Positions 19,284-28,741 are shown, counted from the first letter of the stretch. The stretch: 64,000 nt of DNA from Betaproteobacteria bacterium (GCA_005882215.1 VBCK01000123.1:1-64000), one strand, 5' to 3'. Numbers and translations are program-made. Notes: generated from the sequence alone by a model not told the origin.

Positions 19284-20531
19284 TCAGCCGTACACCGGCA
19301 GTTTCGCGCACAGGCGCTGCACTTCCTGCGCCACGCGCGAGTTGATGGCTTCATCCCGCGGCGCTTCGAGCACGTCGGCGATCAGGTGCGCGACCCGGGT
19401 GGCCTCCTCGACGCCGAAGCCGCGAGTCGTCATCGCCGGCGCCCCGATCCGGATTCCCGAGGTGACGAACGGCTTCTCGGGGTCGTTCGGGATCGCGTTC
19501 TTGTTCACCGTGATGTGCGCGCGGCCCAGCACGGCCTCCGCATCCTTGCCGGTGATTTTCCTGGCGCGCAGATCCACCAGGAACAGGTGGCTCTGGGTGC
19601 CGCCCGAGACGATCCGCAGGCCGCGTTGCGTCAGCGTCGCGGCCATCGCACTGGCGTTCGCTTTCACGCGCTGCTGATACGTCTTGAACTCGGGGCTCAG
19701 CGCCTCTTTGAACGCCACCGCCTTGGCCGCGATCACGTGCATCAGCGGCCCGCCCTGGATGCCCGGAAAGATCGTCGAGTTCAGCGGCTTCTCGAACTCG
19801 GCGCCGGACAGGATGATTCCGCCGCGCGGGCCGCGTAGCGTCTTGTGCGTGGTGGAGGTGACGAAATGCGCGATGCCGACCGGGTTCGGATACTCGCCAG
19901 CCGCCACCAGCCCTGCGTAGTGGGCCATGTCGACGAACAGGTACGCCCCGACGCGATCGGCGATCGCCCGCAACCGGCGCCAGTCGATTTCGAGCGAATA
20001 CGCGGAGGCGCCCGCGACGATCATCTTCGGGCGGTGTTCCTGCGCCAGGCGCTCGACCTGGTCGTAATCGATCTGCTCGGTCTCCGGGTGCAGGCCGTAT
20101 TGGACGGCGCGGTACATCTTGCCGCTGAAGTTCACCGCGGCGCCGTGCGTCAGATGGCCGCCGTGCGCCAGCGACATGCCCAGGATCGTGTCGCCGGGCG
20201 ACAGCATCGACATGTAGACCGCCGCATTGGCCTGCGAGCCCGAATGGGGCTGAACGTTGGCAAACTCGGCCCCGAACAGCTGCTTGGCCCTATCGATCGC
20301 GAGGCGCTCGGCCTCGTCGACGTACTCGCAGCCGCCGTAGTAGCGCTTGCCGGGATAGCCTTCCGCATACTTGTTGGTGAGCACCGTGCCTTGCGCCTGC
20401 AGCACGGCGGGACTGGCGTAGTTTTCCGAGGCGATCAGCTCGAGGTGATCTTCCTGCCGTTGCACTTCGTGCTGGATCGCGGTCCACAGCTCCGGATCGG
20501 TCTGCGCGATCAGGCGTTTCGGGTCAAACAC
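19284..20531 (-). CDS. glyA: Serine hydroxymethyltransferase
   Basis: 415 residues, full length. Recognisable segments are [47 protein letters not shown] and the PLP-lysine site [15 protein letters not shown]. It joins glycine with methylene-H4F to give serine, the entry step of the serine cycle. It is the first gene of the minus-strand operon, 53 bases upstream of sga, and its promoter must lie in the AT-rich spacer shared with the divergent kinase gene. Confidence 0.96.
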   Translation of the reverse strand: MFDPKRLIAQTDPELWTAIQHEVQRQEDHLELIASENYASPAVLQAQGTVLTNKYAEGYPGKRYYGGCEYVDEAERLAIDRAKQLFGAEFANVQPHSGSQANAAVYMSMLSPGDTILGMSLAHGGHLTHGAAVNFSGKMYRAVQYGLHPETEQIDYDQVERLAQEHRPKMIVAGASAYSLEIDWRRLRAIADRVGAYLFVDMAHYAGLVAAGEYPNPVGIAHFVTSTTHKTLRGPRGGIILSGAEFEKPLNSTIFPGIQGGPLMHVIAAKAVAFKEALSPEFKTYQQRVKANASAMAATLTQRGLRIVSGGTQSHLFLVDLRARKITGKDAEAVLGRAHITVNKNAIPNDPEKPFVTSGIRIGAPAMTTRGFGVEEATRVAHLIADVLEAPRDEAINSRVAQEVQRLCAKLPVYG

Positions 20532-20625
20532 GTCTCCTCCTCGGGCTGTTCGGGCCCATCACGTTGCGCCGCGGAGCCCTATTTTCACCGCGCAGCGTAG
20601 AAGCAGACCAAGTGCCCGAATAGTC

Positions 20626-20657
20626 AAAGTTTTTTGAGGCTGGTATCAAAAAACTTT
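20626..20657. promoter_or_regulatory. Perfect inverted repeat in the glyA/gck divergent promoter region
   Basis: Two 12-base arms, AAAGTTTTTTGA and its exact complement TCAAAAAACTTT, flank an 8-base spacer. The repeat lies in the 215-bp AT-rich spacer between glyA (minus) and the kinase (plus), about 95 bases before one start and 90 before the other. Between divergent starts it cannot serve as a terminator, so it looks like an operator. A TTGACT sequence on the minus strand begins at the edge of the glyA-proximal arm and could be a -35 box. No regulator gene is adjacent. Confidence 0.55.
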
Positions 20658-20746
20658 ATGGATTGTGAATTCCAAATAAGAAAGTCGCAACATATTTGGC
20701 TTCGGGCCATTAACCGCCAGAATGGCGCCGGTCAAGAGGAAGGGCG

Positions 20747-22012
20747 ATGAACACAGGCGGCGAACGCGATCTGCTGATGTCATTGTTCCGGGCGGCTGTC
20801 GAGGCGGCCGATCCGATGCAGATCGTGCCGCCGCATCTGCCGGCGCCGCCGCGTGGCCGCACGCTGGTGATCGGGGCTGGAAAAGCGTCGGCCCAGATGG
20901 CTCGCGCGGTCGAGCTGAACTGGCCAGGGCCCTTGGAGGGATTGGTTGTGACCCGCTATGGCTACAAGGTCCCGACCGAGCGAATCGAGATCGTCGAAGC
21001 GGCGCACCCGGTTCCCGACCGGGCCGGGCTGGACGCGGCCACCAGGATCTTGCAACTGGTGCGCGGTCTGACTGCGGACGATCTGGTGCTATGCCTGATT
21101 TCCGGTGGTGGGTCGTCCTTGCTGCCGCTTCCGGCGAGCGGCCTGACGCTGGCGGATAAGCAACTCGTGAACCGGACCCTGCTGCGCTCGGGTGCCACGA
21201 TTTCCGAGATGAATTGCGTGCGCAAGCACCTGTCGGCGATCAAGGGCGGGCGACTCGGCGCTGCGTGCGCGCCGGCGCGGGTGGTGACGCTGCTGATCTC
21301 CGACGTGCCGGGCGACGATCCGTCGGTGATTGCATCGGGTCCGACCGTACCGGATCCGACCACCTGCGCGGACGCGTTGGCGATTCTGCAGAAGTACTCG
21401 ATCAGCGAGCCGGCCGCCGCGCTCGAACATCTTCGGCGCGGACAGGACGAAACGCCCAAGCCCGGCGACCCGAGGCTGGTCGGTGCGGAAGCGATCCTGA
21501 TCGGTACGCCGCAGGCTTCACTGGAGGCGGCGGCCGAGCTGGCACAGGCGGCCGCAGTGACGCCGCTGATTCTGGGCGATGCCATCGAAGGCGAAGCGCG
21601 CGACGTGGCGCTGGTGCATGCGGCGATCGCGCGCCAGGTCGCTGCGCACGGGCAGCCGGCGCGCGCCCCATGTGTGCTGCTGTCGGGCGGCGAGACGACC
21701 GTGACCATTCGGGGCAAAGGGCGCGGCGGACGTAACGCCGAGTTCCTGCTGGCGCTCACGATCGCGCTGGAGGGGCACCCGCGGGTGCATGCGATCGCGT
21801 GCGACACGGACGGAATCGATGGTACCGAGGACAATGCCGGCGCGATCGCAGGGCCCGATTCGCTGCAACGCGCAGCCGCCCTGGAGCTGCGCGCCAAGGA
21901 CTTTCTGGCCGACAACGACGGCTACACGTTCTTTTCCCGGCTCGGCGATCTGGTCGTCACCGGGCCGACGCTGACGAACGTGAACGACTTCCGCGCAATC
22001 CTGATCCGGTGA
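20747..22012 (+). CDS. gck: Glycerate 2-kinase (MOFRL family)
   Basis: 421 residues. The N-terminal DUF4147 domain contains LVIGAGKASAQMARAVE and LCLISGGGSSLLPLP; the C-terminal MOFRL domain has VLLSGGETTVTIRGKGRGGRN and DTDGIDGTEDNAGAI. It phosphorylates D-glycerate to 2-phosphoglycerate, feeding enolase and PEP carboxylase. A GAGGAAGGG ribosome site precedes the ATG. It is transcribed divergently from the glyA operon but completes the same pathway. Confidence 0.93.
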   Translation: MNTGGERDLLMSLFRAAVEAADPMQIVPPHLPAPPRGRTLVIGAGKASAQMARAVELNWPGPLEGLVVTRYGYKVPTERIEIVEAAHPVPDRAGLDAATRILQLVRGLTADDLVLCLISGGGSSLLPLPASGLTLADKQLVNRTLLRSGATISEMNCVRKHLSAIKGGRLGAACAPARVVTLLISDVPGDDPSVIASGPTVPDPTTCADALAILQKYSISEPAAALEHLRRGQDETPKPGDPRLVGAEAILIGTPQASLEAAAELAQAAAVTPLILGDAIEGEARDVALVHAAIARQVAAHGQPARAPCVLLSGGETTVTIRGKGRGGRNAEFLLALTIALEGHPRVHAIACDTDGIDGTEDNAGAIAGPDSLQRAAALELRAKDFLADNDGYTFFSRLGDLVVTGPTLTNVNDFRAILIR

Positions 22013-22093
22013 GGGGGACCACGGCGAGACCGAATCTCCTCTACAGCGCTTGGCTCACGCACTACCTGGGATAGTCAACAGCGAAGGGTGCCG

Positions 22094-22441
22094 TCAAACC
22101 TCGCTGGCCAGGAGCGGCACCAGGTCGCGAAGCCGGTGAATCGTCGGGAGCCCCTGTGGATCGACAAGCTGCCGATTGTCCTGGTTGAACCAGACTGAGA
22201 AGACGCCGACGCGGCGAGGCGCGATGACGTCCGGTTCAAGCGAATCGCCAACCATCGCCAAGTCGCGGGGGCTGGCCTGAAGGGTCGAGATGACCGTGTT
22301 CCAGAATTGCGCGGATTCCTTCCGTTCCCCAATCTCCATGAAGCAGAAGATTTCGGAGATCGGGACGTCTTCGGGCCCGTCCTCCAACATCAGCGTCCCA
22401 CCCCAGTCGAAGAGGATCCACTGAAATCGGGGCTGTGCCAT
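22094..22441 (-). pseudogene. HAD-superfamily hydrolase, in-frame internal deletion
   Basis: 115 residues. The N-terminus has HAD motif I (WILFDWGGTLM, with the nucleophile Asp), then after PEDVP (about 22360) the sequence jumps to ISEIFCFMEIGERKESAQFW and the C-terminal motif IV region AMVGDSLEPDVIAPRR. Normal members have some 55-60 further residues between these segments, containing motif II and part of the cap. The reading frame is kept, so a shortened protein could be made, but it would lack essential parts. Convergent with the kinase gene. Confidence 0.72.
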
Positions 22442-22499
22442 CGGTCCTAGGAAAACGGAACCACGCGTCAGAACTGGGTTATTCCAATGGAGCGCTCGG

Positions 22500-22721
22500 T
22501 CAGAGGTTCACCCACGCGACCCAGCTAGTCAGGGCAACGGTAACCACGTAGCCGGCGACGAGCCATGCTTTGGAGTGTCGACGCCATGCAGCGATGAAGC
22601 AGGACATGAATCCCGCGACGACGAAGAACTGCCAACCTTCCGTGGTGTGCATCGCCAGGTACAGAAGGAGCAGCGAGCTGGGGAAAGCCGTAGCCAAGGC
22701 AAAGGTGGATGGCCGTCTCAT
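22500..22721 (-). CDS. Small two-span membrane protein, unknown
   Basis: 73 residues. Two or three hydrophobic segments (FALATAFPSSLLLLYLAM, FFVVAGFMSCFIAAW, WLVAGYVVTVALTSWVAW) are separated by short basic turns, suggesting an inner-membrane protein. I do not recognise a family. It lies 58 bases upstream of the shortened HAD gene on the same strand, in a stretch that interrupts the serine-cycle genes. It could be spurious; the well-formed helices are the only support. Confidence 0.45.
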   Translation of the reverse strand: MRRPSTFALATAFPSSLLLLYLAMHTTEGWQFFVVAGFMSCFIAAWRRHSKAWLVAGYVVTVALTSWVAWVNL

Positions 22722-23058
22722 TTGAAACTCCCGGGGATTCTGACCCGGCGCTTCGCGATGTGAACCTCAAGCCGCGCGCGGAAACCAGACGCAATAATCC
22801 GCCGAGCGACCGTTCACGACAACGTAGCTGTCCGCAGGACTCCCAGTGAAATGAAGCGGCGTGGCCTCCTGCTGTGAGGCCTTTAAGCAATGACGGAAGT
22901 CACCGGGCCGGGGTGGGTGATTCAGTTTGCGGTGGGGCCGCGGAGTGTGACTGGGTGCGGTGGAGCGAGGTCAGCACGCCCGAGCCCCCGGCATGGCGAA
23001 GGGCGTAACGCGAGCGGAACCGCACCCAGTCACACTTCGCGGCCCCACCGCAAACTGC
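22722..23058. other. Intergenic stretch with large inverted repeat
   Basis: 337 bases with no convincing gene, between the small membrane protein gene and the end of ftfL. The right-hand 135 bases are dominated by a 38-bp inverted repeat described separately. The left part (22722-22920) has short open frames without family resemblance or codon bias. It may contain the remains of a deleted gene, given the damaged HAD gene nearby. Confidence 0.6.
22924..23056. repeat. 38-bp near-perfect inverted repeat, 57-nt loop
   Basis: The left arm 22924-22961 and right arm 23019-23056 are complementary over 38 bases with a single mismatch (AGTTTGCGGTGGGGCCGCGG against CCGCGAAG on the other side). The loop of 57 bases is GC-rich. 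The right arm ends 3 bases before the stop codon of ftfL on the minus strand. There is no T-run after either arm, so it is not a simple intrinsic terminator. It could be a small non-autonomous mobile element, a transcript-stabilising hairpin for ftfL mRNA, or a recombination remnant. Confidence 0.8.
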
Positions 23059-24732
23059 TCAGAACAATCCGACCACGCGCCCCTTCTCGTCGATGTCGAT
23101 CGCGTGGGCGGACGGCACCTTGGGCAGCCCGGGCATCGTCATGATGTCGCCGCAGATCATCACGATGAACTCGGCCCCCGCCGCCAGCCGCACCTCGCGG
23201 ATGTCGACCACGTGTCCGGAAGGCGCGCCGCGCACGGACGGATCGGTCGTAAACGAGAACTGGGTCTTCGCGACGCACACCGGATAGTGGCTGAACCCGG
23301 CCTGCTGCAGGCGCTCGATCTCGGCCTTGACCTTGCTGTCGGCCGCGATGTCCGCAGCGCCATACACCCGGGTGGCGATGGTGCGCATCTTGTCCCACAG
23401 CGATGCGCGCTCGTCGTACACGAATTTCATCTGGCTGGGCTGCTCGCTGAGCCGGACCACCTCGTGGGCCAGCTCCTCGGCGCCGAGCCCGCCCTGCGCC
23501 CAGTGGCGCGCGATGATCGCGCGGCAGCCTTTTTTCGCCACCCGCTCCGTGACCAGCGCGAGCTCGGCGTCGGTGTCGTGGCTGCGGTGATTGATCGCGA
23601 CCACGCACGGCAGTCCGTAGACGTTGCGCACGTTGTCGACGTGCCGCTCCAGGTTCGCAAGCCCCCGCTCCAGCGCGGGCAGGTTCTCCTTCGACACGGC
23701 GGCCACCTCGACCCCGCCGTGAAACTTCAGCGCTCGCAGCGTCGCAACCAGCACCACCGCGGACGGCCGCAGGCCGGACTTGCGGCACTTGATGTCGATG
23801 AATTTCTCGGCCCCCAGATCGGCGCCGAAGCCGGCCTCGGTGACCACGTAATCGGCGAGTTTCATCGCGCTGCGGGTCGCCAGCACCGAATTGCACCCAT
23901 GCGCGATGTTGGCGAACGGACCGCCGTGGATGAACGCCGGGTTGTTCTCGAGCGTTTGCACCAGGTTCGGCGCCAGCGCATCTTTCAGCAGCACCGTCAT
24001 CGCGCCGGCTCCGTGCAGATCGCGCGCCATGATCGGGGTGCGGTCCGCGGTGTACGCGACCACGATGCGGCCGAGCCGCTCCTTCAGGTCGCGCAAGCCG
24101 GTGGCCAGGCAGAAGATCGCCATCACTTCGGAGGCGACCACGATATCGAAGCCATCCTGGCGCGGAAAGCCGTTGCCGGGGCCGCCCAGTCCGACCGTGA
24201 TATCGCGCAGCGCGCGGTCGTTCATGTCGACCACGCGACGCCAGGCGATGCGCCGCACGTCGATGCCGAGGCTGTTGCCATGGTGCACGTGGTTGTCGAT
24301 CAGCGCCGCCAGCAGGTTGTTGGCCGCGGCGATCGCCGCGAAGTCGCCGGTGAAGTGCAGGTTGATGTCTTCCATCGGCACCACCTGCGCATACCCTCCT
24401 CCGGCCGCGCCGCCCTTCATCCCGAATACCGGGCCCATCGACGGCTCGCGCAGGCAGATCACCGTTTTCTTGCCAAGCCGGTTCAGGGCGTCGCCCAGTC
24501 CGACGGTGGTGGTGGTCTTGCCTTCGCCGGCCGGCGTGGGCGACATCGCGGTGACCAGGATCAGCTTGCCGTCGGGGCGCGACTGAATCGTGTCCAGGTA
24601 CTCCAGCGATACCTTCGCCTTGTAATGACCGTACGGCTGCAGGTGCTCCGCCGAGATACCCAGCGCCTCCTGCGCCACCTCGGCGATGCGCTTGAGCTTG
24701 CCCTGTTGTGCGATTTCGATATCACTCAGCAT
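23059..24732 (-). CDS. ftfL: Formate-tetrahydrofolate ligase
   Basis: 557 residues, the standard length. It has the ATP loop [39 protein letters not shown] and the C-terminal [20 protein letters not shown]. It activates formate as formyl-H4F, the entry of formate carbon into the serine cycle via FchA and MtdA. A strong ribosome site (CAGGAGGG) stands before ATG 24732. It is separated from the main operon by the kinase and a disturbed stretch, and may be transcribed with, or just downstream of, tatD. Confidence 0.96.
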   Translation of the reverse strand: MLSDIEIAQQGKLKRIAEVAQEALGISAEHLQPYGHYKAKVSLEYLDTIQSRPDGKLILVTAMSPTPAGEGKTTTTVGLGDALNRLGKKTVICLREPSMGPVFGMKGGAAGGGYAQVVPMEDINLHFTGDFAAIAAANNLLAALIDNHVHHGNSLGIDVRRIAWRRVVDMNDRALRDITVGLGGPGNGFPRQDGFDIVVASEVMAIFCLATGLRDLKERLGRIVVAYTADRTPIMARDLHGAGAMTVLLKDALAPNLVQTLENNPAFIHGGPFANIAHGCNSVLATRSAMKLADYVVTEAGFGADLGAEKFIDIKCRKSGLRPSAVVLVATLRALKFHGGVEVAAVSKENLPALERGLANLERHVDNVRNVYGLPCVVAINHRSHDTDAELALVTERVAKKGCRAIIARHWAQGGLGAEELAHEVVRLSEQPSQMKFVYDERASLWDKMRTIATRVYGAADIAADSKVKAEIERLQQAGFSHYPVCVAKTQFSFTTDPSVRGAPSGHVVDIREVRLAAGAEFIVMICGDIMTMPGLPKVPSAHAIDIDEKGRVVGLF

Positions 24733-24832
24733 GTGCTCCCTCCTGACGAGCTTTCCTTGGATTTATTTTGCAACCAAGCTTCGACGGCGTCGAAGCGCAG
24801 AATGACCCGATGGCGCTGCCTCAACCGCAGGT

Positions 24833-25460
24833 TCAGATTATCCGGTTTCCCTCGATGGCTGGGAACAGTTCAGCTGCCAAGGATTCCGAAGATGCCGGCC
24901 GGAACAAATTCAGGAAGTTTTCGCTGGTCGCGCGTGCGATGGCTGTTATCGGCTGCGACCTCAGCTCGGCCAGCTTCTGCGCGACCGTCACCACCCGCGC
25001 CGGTTCGTTGGTCTTGCCCCGATAGGGCACGGGCGAGAGGTACGGCGAGTCGGTTTCGATCAGCAGCCGCTCGATCGGGACGTGCGGCACGATCGCCTGG
25101 AGCGCTTCCGCATTACGAAAAGTCACGATCCCCGAAAACGAGATGTAAAAGCCCAGCTCGAGCGCCTCGCGCGCAAATGCCAGCGATTCGGTAAAGCAGT
25201 GCATCACGCCGCCCGCTTCGGCCGCGCGCTCCTCCTTCAGGATCTTCAGCGTGTCTTCAGGCGCGCTCCGCGTGTGCACGACCAGCGGCTTGCCCGCTTC
25301 GCGCGCCGCACGGATGTGCACCCGGAAGCGGTCGCGCTGCCAATGCAGCGGCTCCTTAAGCCGGTAGTAATCCAGTCCGGTTTCGCCGATCGCAAGCACC
25401 TTCGGATGCGCGGCCAGTGCGACCAGCCGTTCGACCGTGGGCTCCTGCGTCTCGGTCGGG
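24833..25460 (-). pseudogene. tatD: TatD-family hydrolase, 5' end deleted
   Basis: About 200 residues from TVERLVALAAHPKVLAIGETGLDYYRLKEP to the normal C-terminus. Catalytic-site segments GKPLVVHTRSAPEDTL, GGVMHCFTES and LLIETDSPYLSP are present. The first 60 or so residues, including the metal-binding HxH motif that begins every TatD protein, are missing. Upstream the frame runs straight into the reversed reading of pilZ with no start or conserved sequence. The deletion joins the end of pilZ to codon ~60 of tatD. The family comprises 3'-5' DNA exonuclease/metal-dependent hydrolases. Confidence 0.85.
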
Positions 25461-25832
25461 GCGCGCCGATCGAAGGGCCGCGCCCAGCGCGTCCTCGATC
25501 CGCTTGCGGGCGCCGAATCCGGAATCGTCGGCCGGAAACTGGACACCGATCCCCGGCGTCTTGGAAGCGCCGCCTCCGGACGGGCTGACCCAGACGACTC
25601 TGCCCGCGACCGGAATCTTGGTCGGATCGTCCAGCAGCGTCAGGATCAGGTACACCTCGTCGCCCAGCTGGTACTGGCGGTTGGTCGGCACGAAAATCCC
25701 GCCGTTTCTAACGAACGGCATGAAGGCCGCGTACAGCGCCGCCTTCTCCTTGATCGAGAGGGACAGCACTGCCGGCCGGCCGGCGGCCTGACCGCCGGCG
25801 CCGACCTGCGCCGCAAACACGTTCGCGCTCAT
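25460..25832 (-). CDS. pilZ: PilZ-domain protein (type IV pilus assembly), 3' end lost
   Basis: About 120 residues of pilus PilZ sequence: VLSLSIKEKAALYAAFMPFVR, then GGIFVPTNRQYQLGDEVY, IPVAGRVVWVSP and GIGVQFPADDSGFGARKRIED. These proteins assist type IV pilus biogenesis and mostly lack the c-di-GMP-binding arginines. Only the last residues and the stop appear to be lost in the deletion that fuses it to tatD near 25460; the frame runs on to 25356 with a meaningless tail. The holB-pilZ-tatD order is the usual betaproteobacterial one. Confidence 0.8.
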
Positions 25833-25910
25833 GATCCGGATCTCACGTTCGGGTCCATCGCCAGCTCCGCGCCGGGAAGATTCCTGCGTCCCACGCTGAC
25901 GTCGCGACGC

Positions 25911-26978
25911 TTACGCCCCATTAATCGACCGCACATAAGAAAGCAGGATACCCTCGATCGCCAGCTTCGCGTTCAACGGGTGGTCGGCAAAGGATCGTGC
26001 AATTCGTAGTTCCGACATCCACGAACAGGCCTGAGGGACTTGCCACTTGGCTCCAAGCTGCCGCATTGCCGGTATTTCGTCCGGATGATAACGAACAGTG
26101 CCGGCCAGGCTAAACGCTAAAAAGTCCCATCCCCAGCGTTGAAACAAAGCGACCGAACCGGCAACCGGAACGTCGCGCGGCACCGTGGCGACCACCTCCG
26201 CCGCCGCCAGCCGGGCGCCCTTGCGCAGCAAGGCGAGCAGCCGATCGCGCAACTCGGGGGCGAGTCCGCTGCGCTCGGCCTGCGCCGCCACGAGCGGGGC
26301 ACCGCCGGCCTCGATCAGCCGCTGCTGCGGCTGTGCGACGCCTTGCTGCTGGAGCCAGCCAAGCGCGATGGCCGGCGCCGGCAGGCGCACCCGAAGCAGA
26401 GCGCAGCGTGAGCGCAGCGTCGGCAGCGTTTCGTCGACCCGGTGGCTGACCAGCAGGAACAGGGTTCGCGCCGGCGGCTCCTCCAGGACTTTCAGCAGCG
26501 CGTTGGACGCCGGCGTATTCATCGACTCGGCCGGCTCGATCACGATCACTCGCGCCCCGCCGCGGTGGGTGCTCAGCGTGATCCATTCCGAAAGGTCGCG
26601 GATCTGCTCGATCCGGATCCCACGGCTCGCGCGGCCCCTGGCTTCCGCCGGCGCACCGGCCGAGGCGCCTTCAGCGGGCTCCTCGCCCGGTGCCTGGCCG
26701 ATGCGCGAGTCGGCCTCGGCCAGCGCCTCGGGTCGGACGATTCGAAGATCCGGGTGGTTACCGGCCGCGACCAGCGTGCACCCGGGACAACGTCCGCACG
26801 GGCTGCCGTCCTGAACGCGCCGCTCGCACAGCAGCGCCTCGGCCGTGTCCAGCGCGAGGTCCAGCTTGCCGGTGCCGGCCGCGCCGTGCAGCAGCACCGC
26901 GTGAACCTGGCGCGCCAGCAGCTGGCCGATCGCTGCGCGGGCCGCGTCGTGCCATGGGAGCGCCTTCAGGCGCGCCAT
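25911..26978 (-). CDS. holB: DNA polymerase III delta' subunit
   Basis: 355 residues of the clamp-loader AAA+ family: HAVLLHGAAGTGKLDLALDTA (degenerate P-loop, as normal for delta'), the zinc cluster CERRVQDGSPCGRCPGC, VIVIEPAESMNTPASNALLKV and EEPPARTLFLLVSH. A glycine/alanine/glutamate-rich linker of about 35 residues stands before the RIEQIRDLSEW segment. It overlaps the start side of tmk by 13 bases. It opens the sliding clamp with the other clamp-loader subunits. Confidence 0.93.
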   Translation of the reverse strand: MARLKALPWHDAARAAIGQLLARQVHAVLLHGAAGTGKLDLALDTAEALLCERRVQDGSPCGRCPGCTLVAAGNHPDLRIVRPEALAEADSRIGQAPGEEPAEGASAGAPAEARGRASRGIRIEQIRDLSEWITLSTHRGGARVIVIEPAESMNTPASNALLKVLEEPPARTLFLLVSHRVDETLPTLRSRCALLRVRLPAPAIALGWLQQQGVAQPQQRLIEAGGAPLVAAQAERSGLAPELRDRLLALLRKGARLAAAEVVATVPRDVPVAGSVALFQRWGWDFLAFSLAGTVRYHPDEIPAMRQLGAKWQVPQACSWMSELRIARSFADHPLNAKLAIEGILLSYVRSINGA

Positions 26979-27577
26979 GGCTTCACGCGCTCGACGATGC
27001 GTTCTAGGATTTCCGCGCTCGGGCGGGCGCCGTCGATCAGCAGAATGCGGTTCGGCTCGGCACGGGCGCGCGCGGCATAGACCTCACGCACGCGCTCGAA
27101 AAAAGCCACGTCCTCCGCCTCGAAGCGGTCCGGCGTGCGGACCCGTGCCCGGCGCATCGCCGCCTGCTTCGGATCGAGGTCGATCACGACGGTCAGGTCC
27201 GGCTGCAGCGTCGGGTGAGCCCAGGTCTCGAGGTTGGCGATCCATTCGGCGGGGATGCCGCGACCGCCCGACTGGTAGGCGTAGGACGCGTCGGTGAAGC
27301 GATCGCATAGCACCCAGTGGCCGGTGCCGAGCGCGGGAACGATCACCTCGTCGACGTGTTCGACACGTGCGGCGAACATCAGCAGCGTCTCGGTCAGCGG
27401 CGACATGGTCCGCCCGAGCAGGATGGTGCGCAGCGATTCGCCCAGCGCCGTGCCGCCGGGTTCGCGCGTTTCCAGAACATCGATACCGCTGGCGCGCAGC
27501 GCCGAGGCCGTTGCGGTCAACTGCGTGCTCTTGCCGCTTCCGTCGATGCCTTCGAACGTGATGAAGCGGCCTCGCAT
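26966..27577 (-). CDS. tmk: Thymidylate kinase
   Basis: 203 residues: MRGRFITFEGIDGSGKSTQ at the start with the P-loop, DVLETREPGGTALGESLR with the catalytic DR(E)-type arginine, and the lid region RARVRTPDRFEAE. It phosphorylates dTMP to dTDP. It sits between mltG (4 bases upstream) and holB (overlap of 13 bases), the usual operon. Confidence 0.96.
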   Translation of the reverse strand: MRGRFITFEGIDGSGKSTQLTATASALRASGIDVLETREPGGTALGESLRTILLGRTMSPLTETLLMFAARVEHVDEVIVPALGTGHWVLCDRFTDASYAYQSGGRGIPAEWIANLETWAHPTLQPDLTVVIDLDPKQAAMRRARVRTPDRFEAEDVAFFERVREVYAARARAEPNRILLIDGARPSAEILERIVERVKPWRA

Positions 27578-27581
27578 CGGC

Positions 27582-28640
27582 TCAGTCGGCGACCGGATGG
27601 CGAGACTCGGATGCAGCGGGCCTGGCTCCGGTCCGCTGAAACCGGTCGACCGCGCGCTGATGCTCGGCGAGCGTCGCTGAAAACTGGGAGGTGCCGTCGC
27701 CGCGCGCGACGAAATACAGATCGCGCGTCGTCTCCGGATTCAGTGCGGCTTCGATCGAGGCCTGACCGGGCAAGGCGATCGGGGTCGGAGGCAGCCCGGG
27801 TCGGGTGTAGGTGTTGTACGGAGTGTCCGCACCCAGGTCCTTGCGGTGCAGGCGGCCCTCGAAGCGATCGCCCAGCCCGTAGATCACCGACGGATCGGTC
27901 TGCAGCGGCATTCCCAGCCGCTGGCGATTGACGAACACGCTCGCCACGCGCCGCCGTTCGTCGGGCTGTCCGGTCTCCTTCTCGACCAGCGAGGCCATGA
28001 TCAGCGCCTCGTATGGACTGCGGTACGGCAGATCCGGCAAGCGCGCGTCCCAGGCGTGCGCGACCCGCTCGGCCTGCATCCGATAGGCGCGCCGGTACAG
28101 ATCCAGATCACTGGAACCGGGATCGAACAGGTAGGTGTCTGGCGCAAACAGACCCTCGGGGTCCTTCTCGGGGGCGCCGATCGCCCGCAGCAGCTCCGCA
28201 TTGCCCAGTTTGGCGCTCTGGTGCTGCAACTCGGGCGTCGAATCGAACTGTTCCCGCAGGTCCCGAAACGTCACTCCTTCCGGGATCGTCAGCCGTTCCA
28301 GCAGAACGTCGCCTTGTTGGATCATCTCGACCACCGAGCGCATCGACATGCCGTTTTCGATCGCGTACCGCCCCGCGCGCAACGATCGCGTCGCCCCGCT
28401 GGCGCGGACGGCGGCAACGAATTCGAGCTCGTTCAGGTCGACGCCGGCCGCGCGGATTGCGCGCGCAATGGCCCGTGCCGACGCGCCGTTGGCGATCCGG
28501 ACTTCCACCCGATCGGCGCTCATCGGAAGTGGGCGTTCGAAACCGCGCCAGAGATACACTGTGGTAGCGCCGGCTGCGGCGGCGAGCACTACCGCCAGCA
28601 CGATCCATCGCGATGCGCGCAGCATGTCCCTGATCCGCAT
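27582..28640 (-). CDS. mltG: Endolytic murein transglycosylase MltG
   Basis: 352 residues. One N-terminal membrane span (WIVLAVVLAAAAGATTVYLW) is followed by a LysM-like region and the YceG domain with LIMASLVEKETGQPDERR carrying the catalytic Glu, LQTDPSVIYGLGDR and YNTYTRPGLPPTPIALPG. It cleaves nascent glycan strands and sets their length. First gene of the mltG-tmk-holB-pilZ-tatD operon, divergent from ygfZ. Confidence 0.95.
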   Translation of the reverse strand: MRIRDMLRASRWIVLAVVLAAAAGATTVYLWRGFERPLPMSADRVEVRIANGASARAIARAIRAAGVDLNELEFVAAVRASGATRSLRAGRYAIENGMSMRSVVEMIQQGDVLLERLTIPEGVTFRDLREQFDSTPELQHQSAKLGNAELLRAIGAPEKDPEGLFAPDTYLFDPGSSDLDLYRRAYRMQAERVAHAWDARLPDLPYRSPYEALIMASLVEKETGQPDERRRVASVFVNRQRLGMPLQTDPSVIYGLGDRFEGRLHRKDLGADTPYNTYTRPGLPPTPIALPGQASIEAALNPETTRDLYFVARGDGTSQFSATLAEHQRAVDRFQRTGARPAASESRHPVAD

Positions 28641-28660
28641 CGTTCAGTTCCATCGACCCA

Positions 28661-28688
28661 TTGGCGGATTTTACGGTGTTCATATAAT
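28661..28688 (+). promoter_or_regulatory. Sigma-70-like promoter for ygfZ
   Basis: A consensus -10 box TATAAT (28683-28688) stands 16 bases after TTGGCG (28661-28666). The start codon of ygfZ is 54 bases downstream. It lies in the divergent spacer between mltG and ygfZ, where a plus-strand promoter is required. Confidence 0.6.
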
Positions 28689-28741
28689 GACGACATCGGC
28701 GCCGCGTGCCCAAGGGCGCCAGAAAAGAACGGTGCAAAGCG

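Noticed and set aside
22924-23056. Intrinsic terminator for ftfL
   Set aside because: The stem is far too long, the loop is 57 bases and no T-run follows; kept as a repeat of unknown role.
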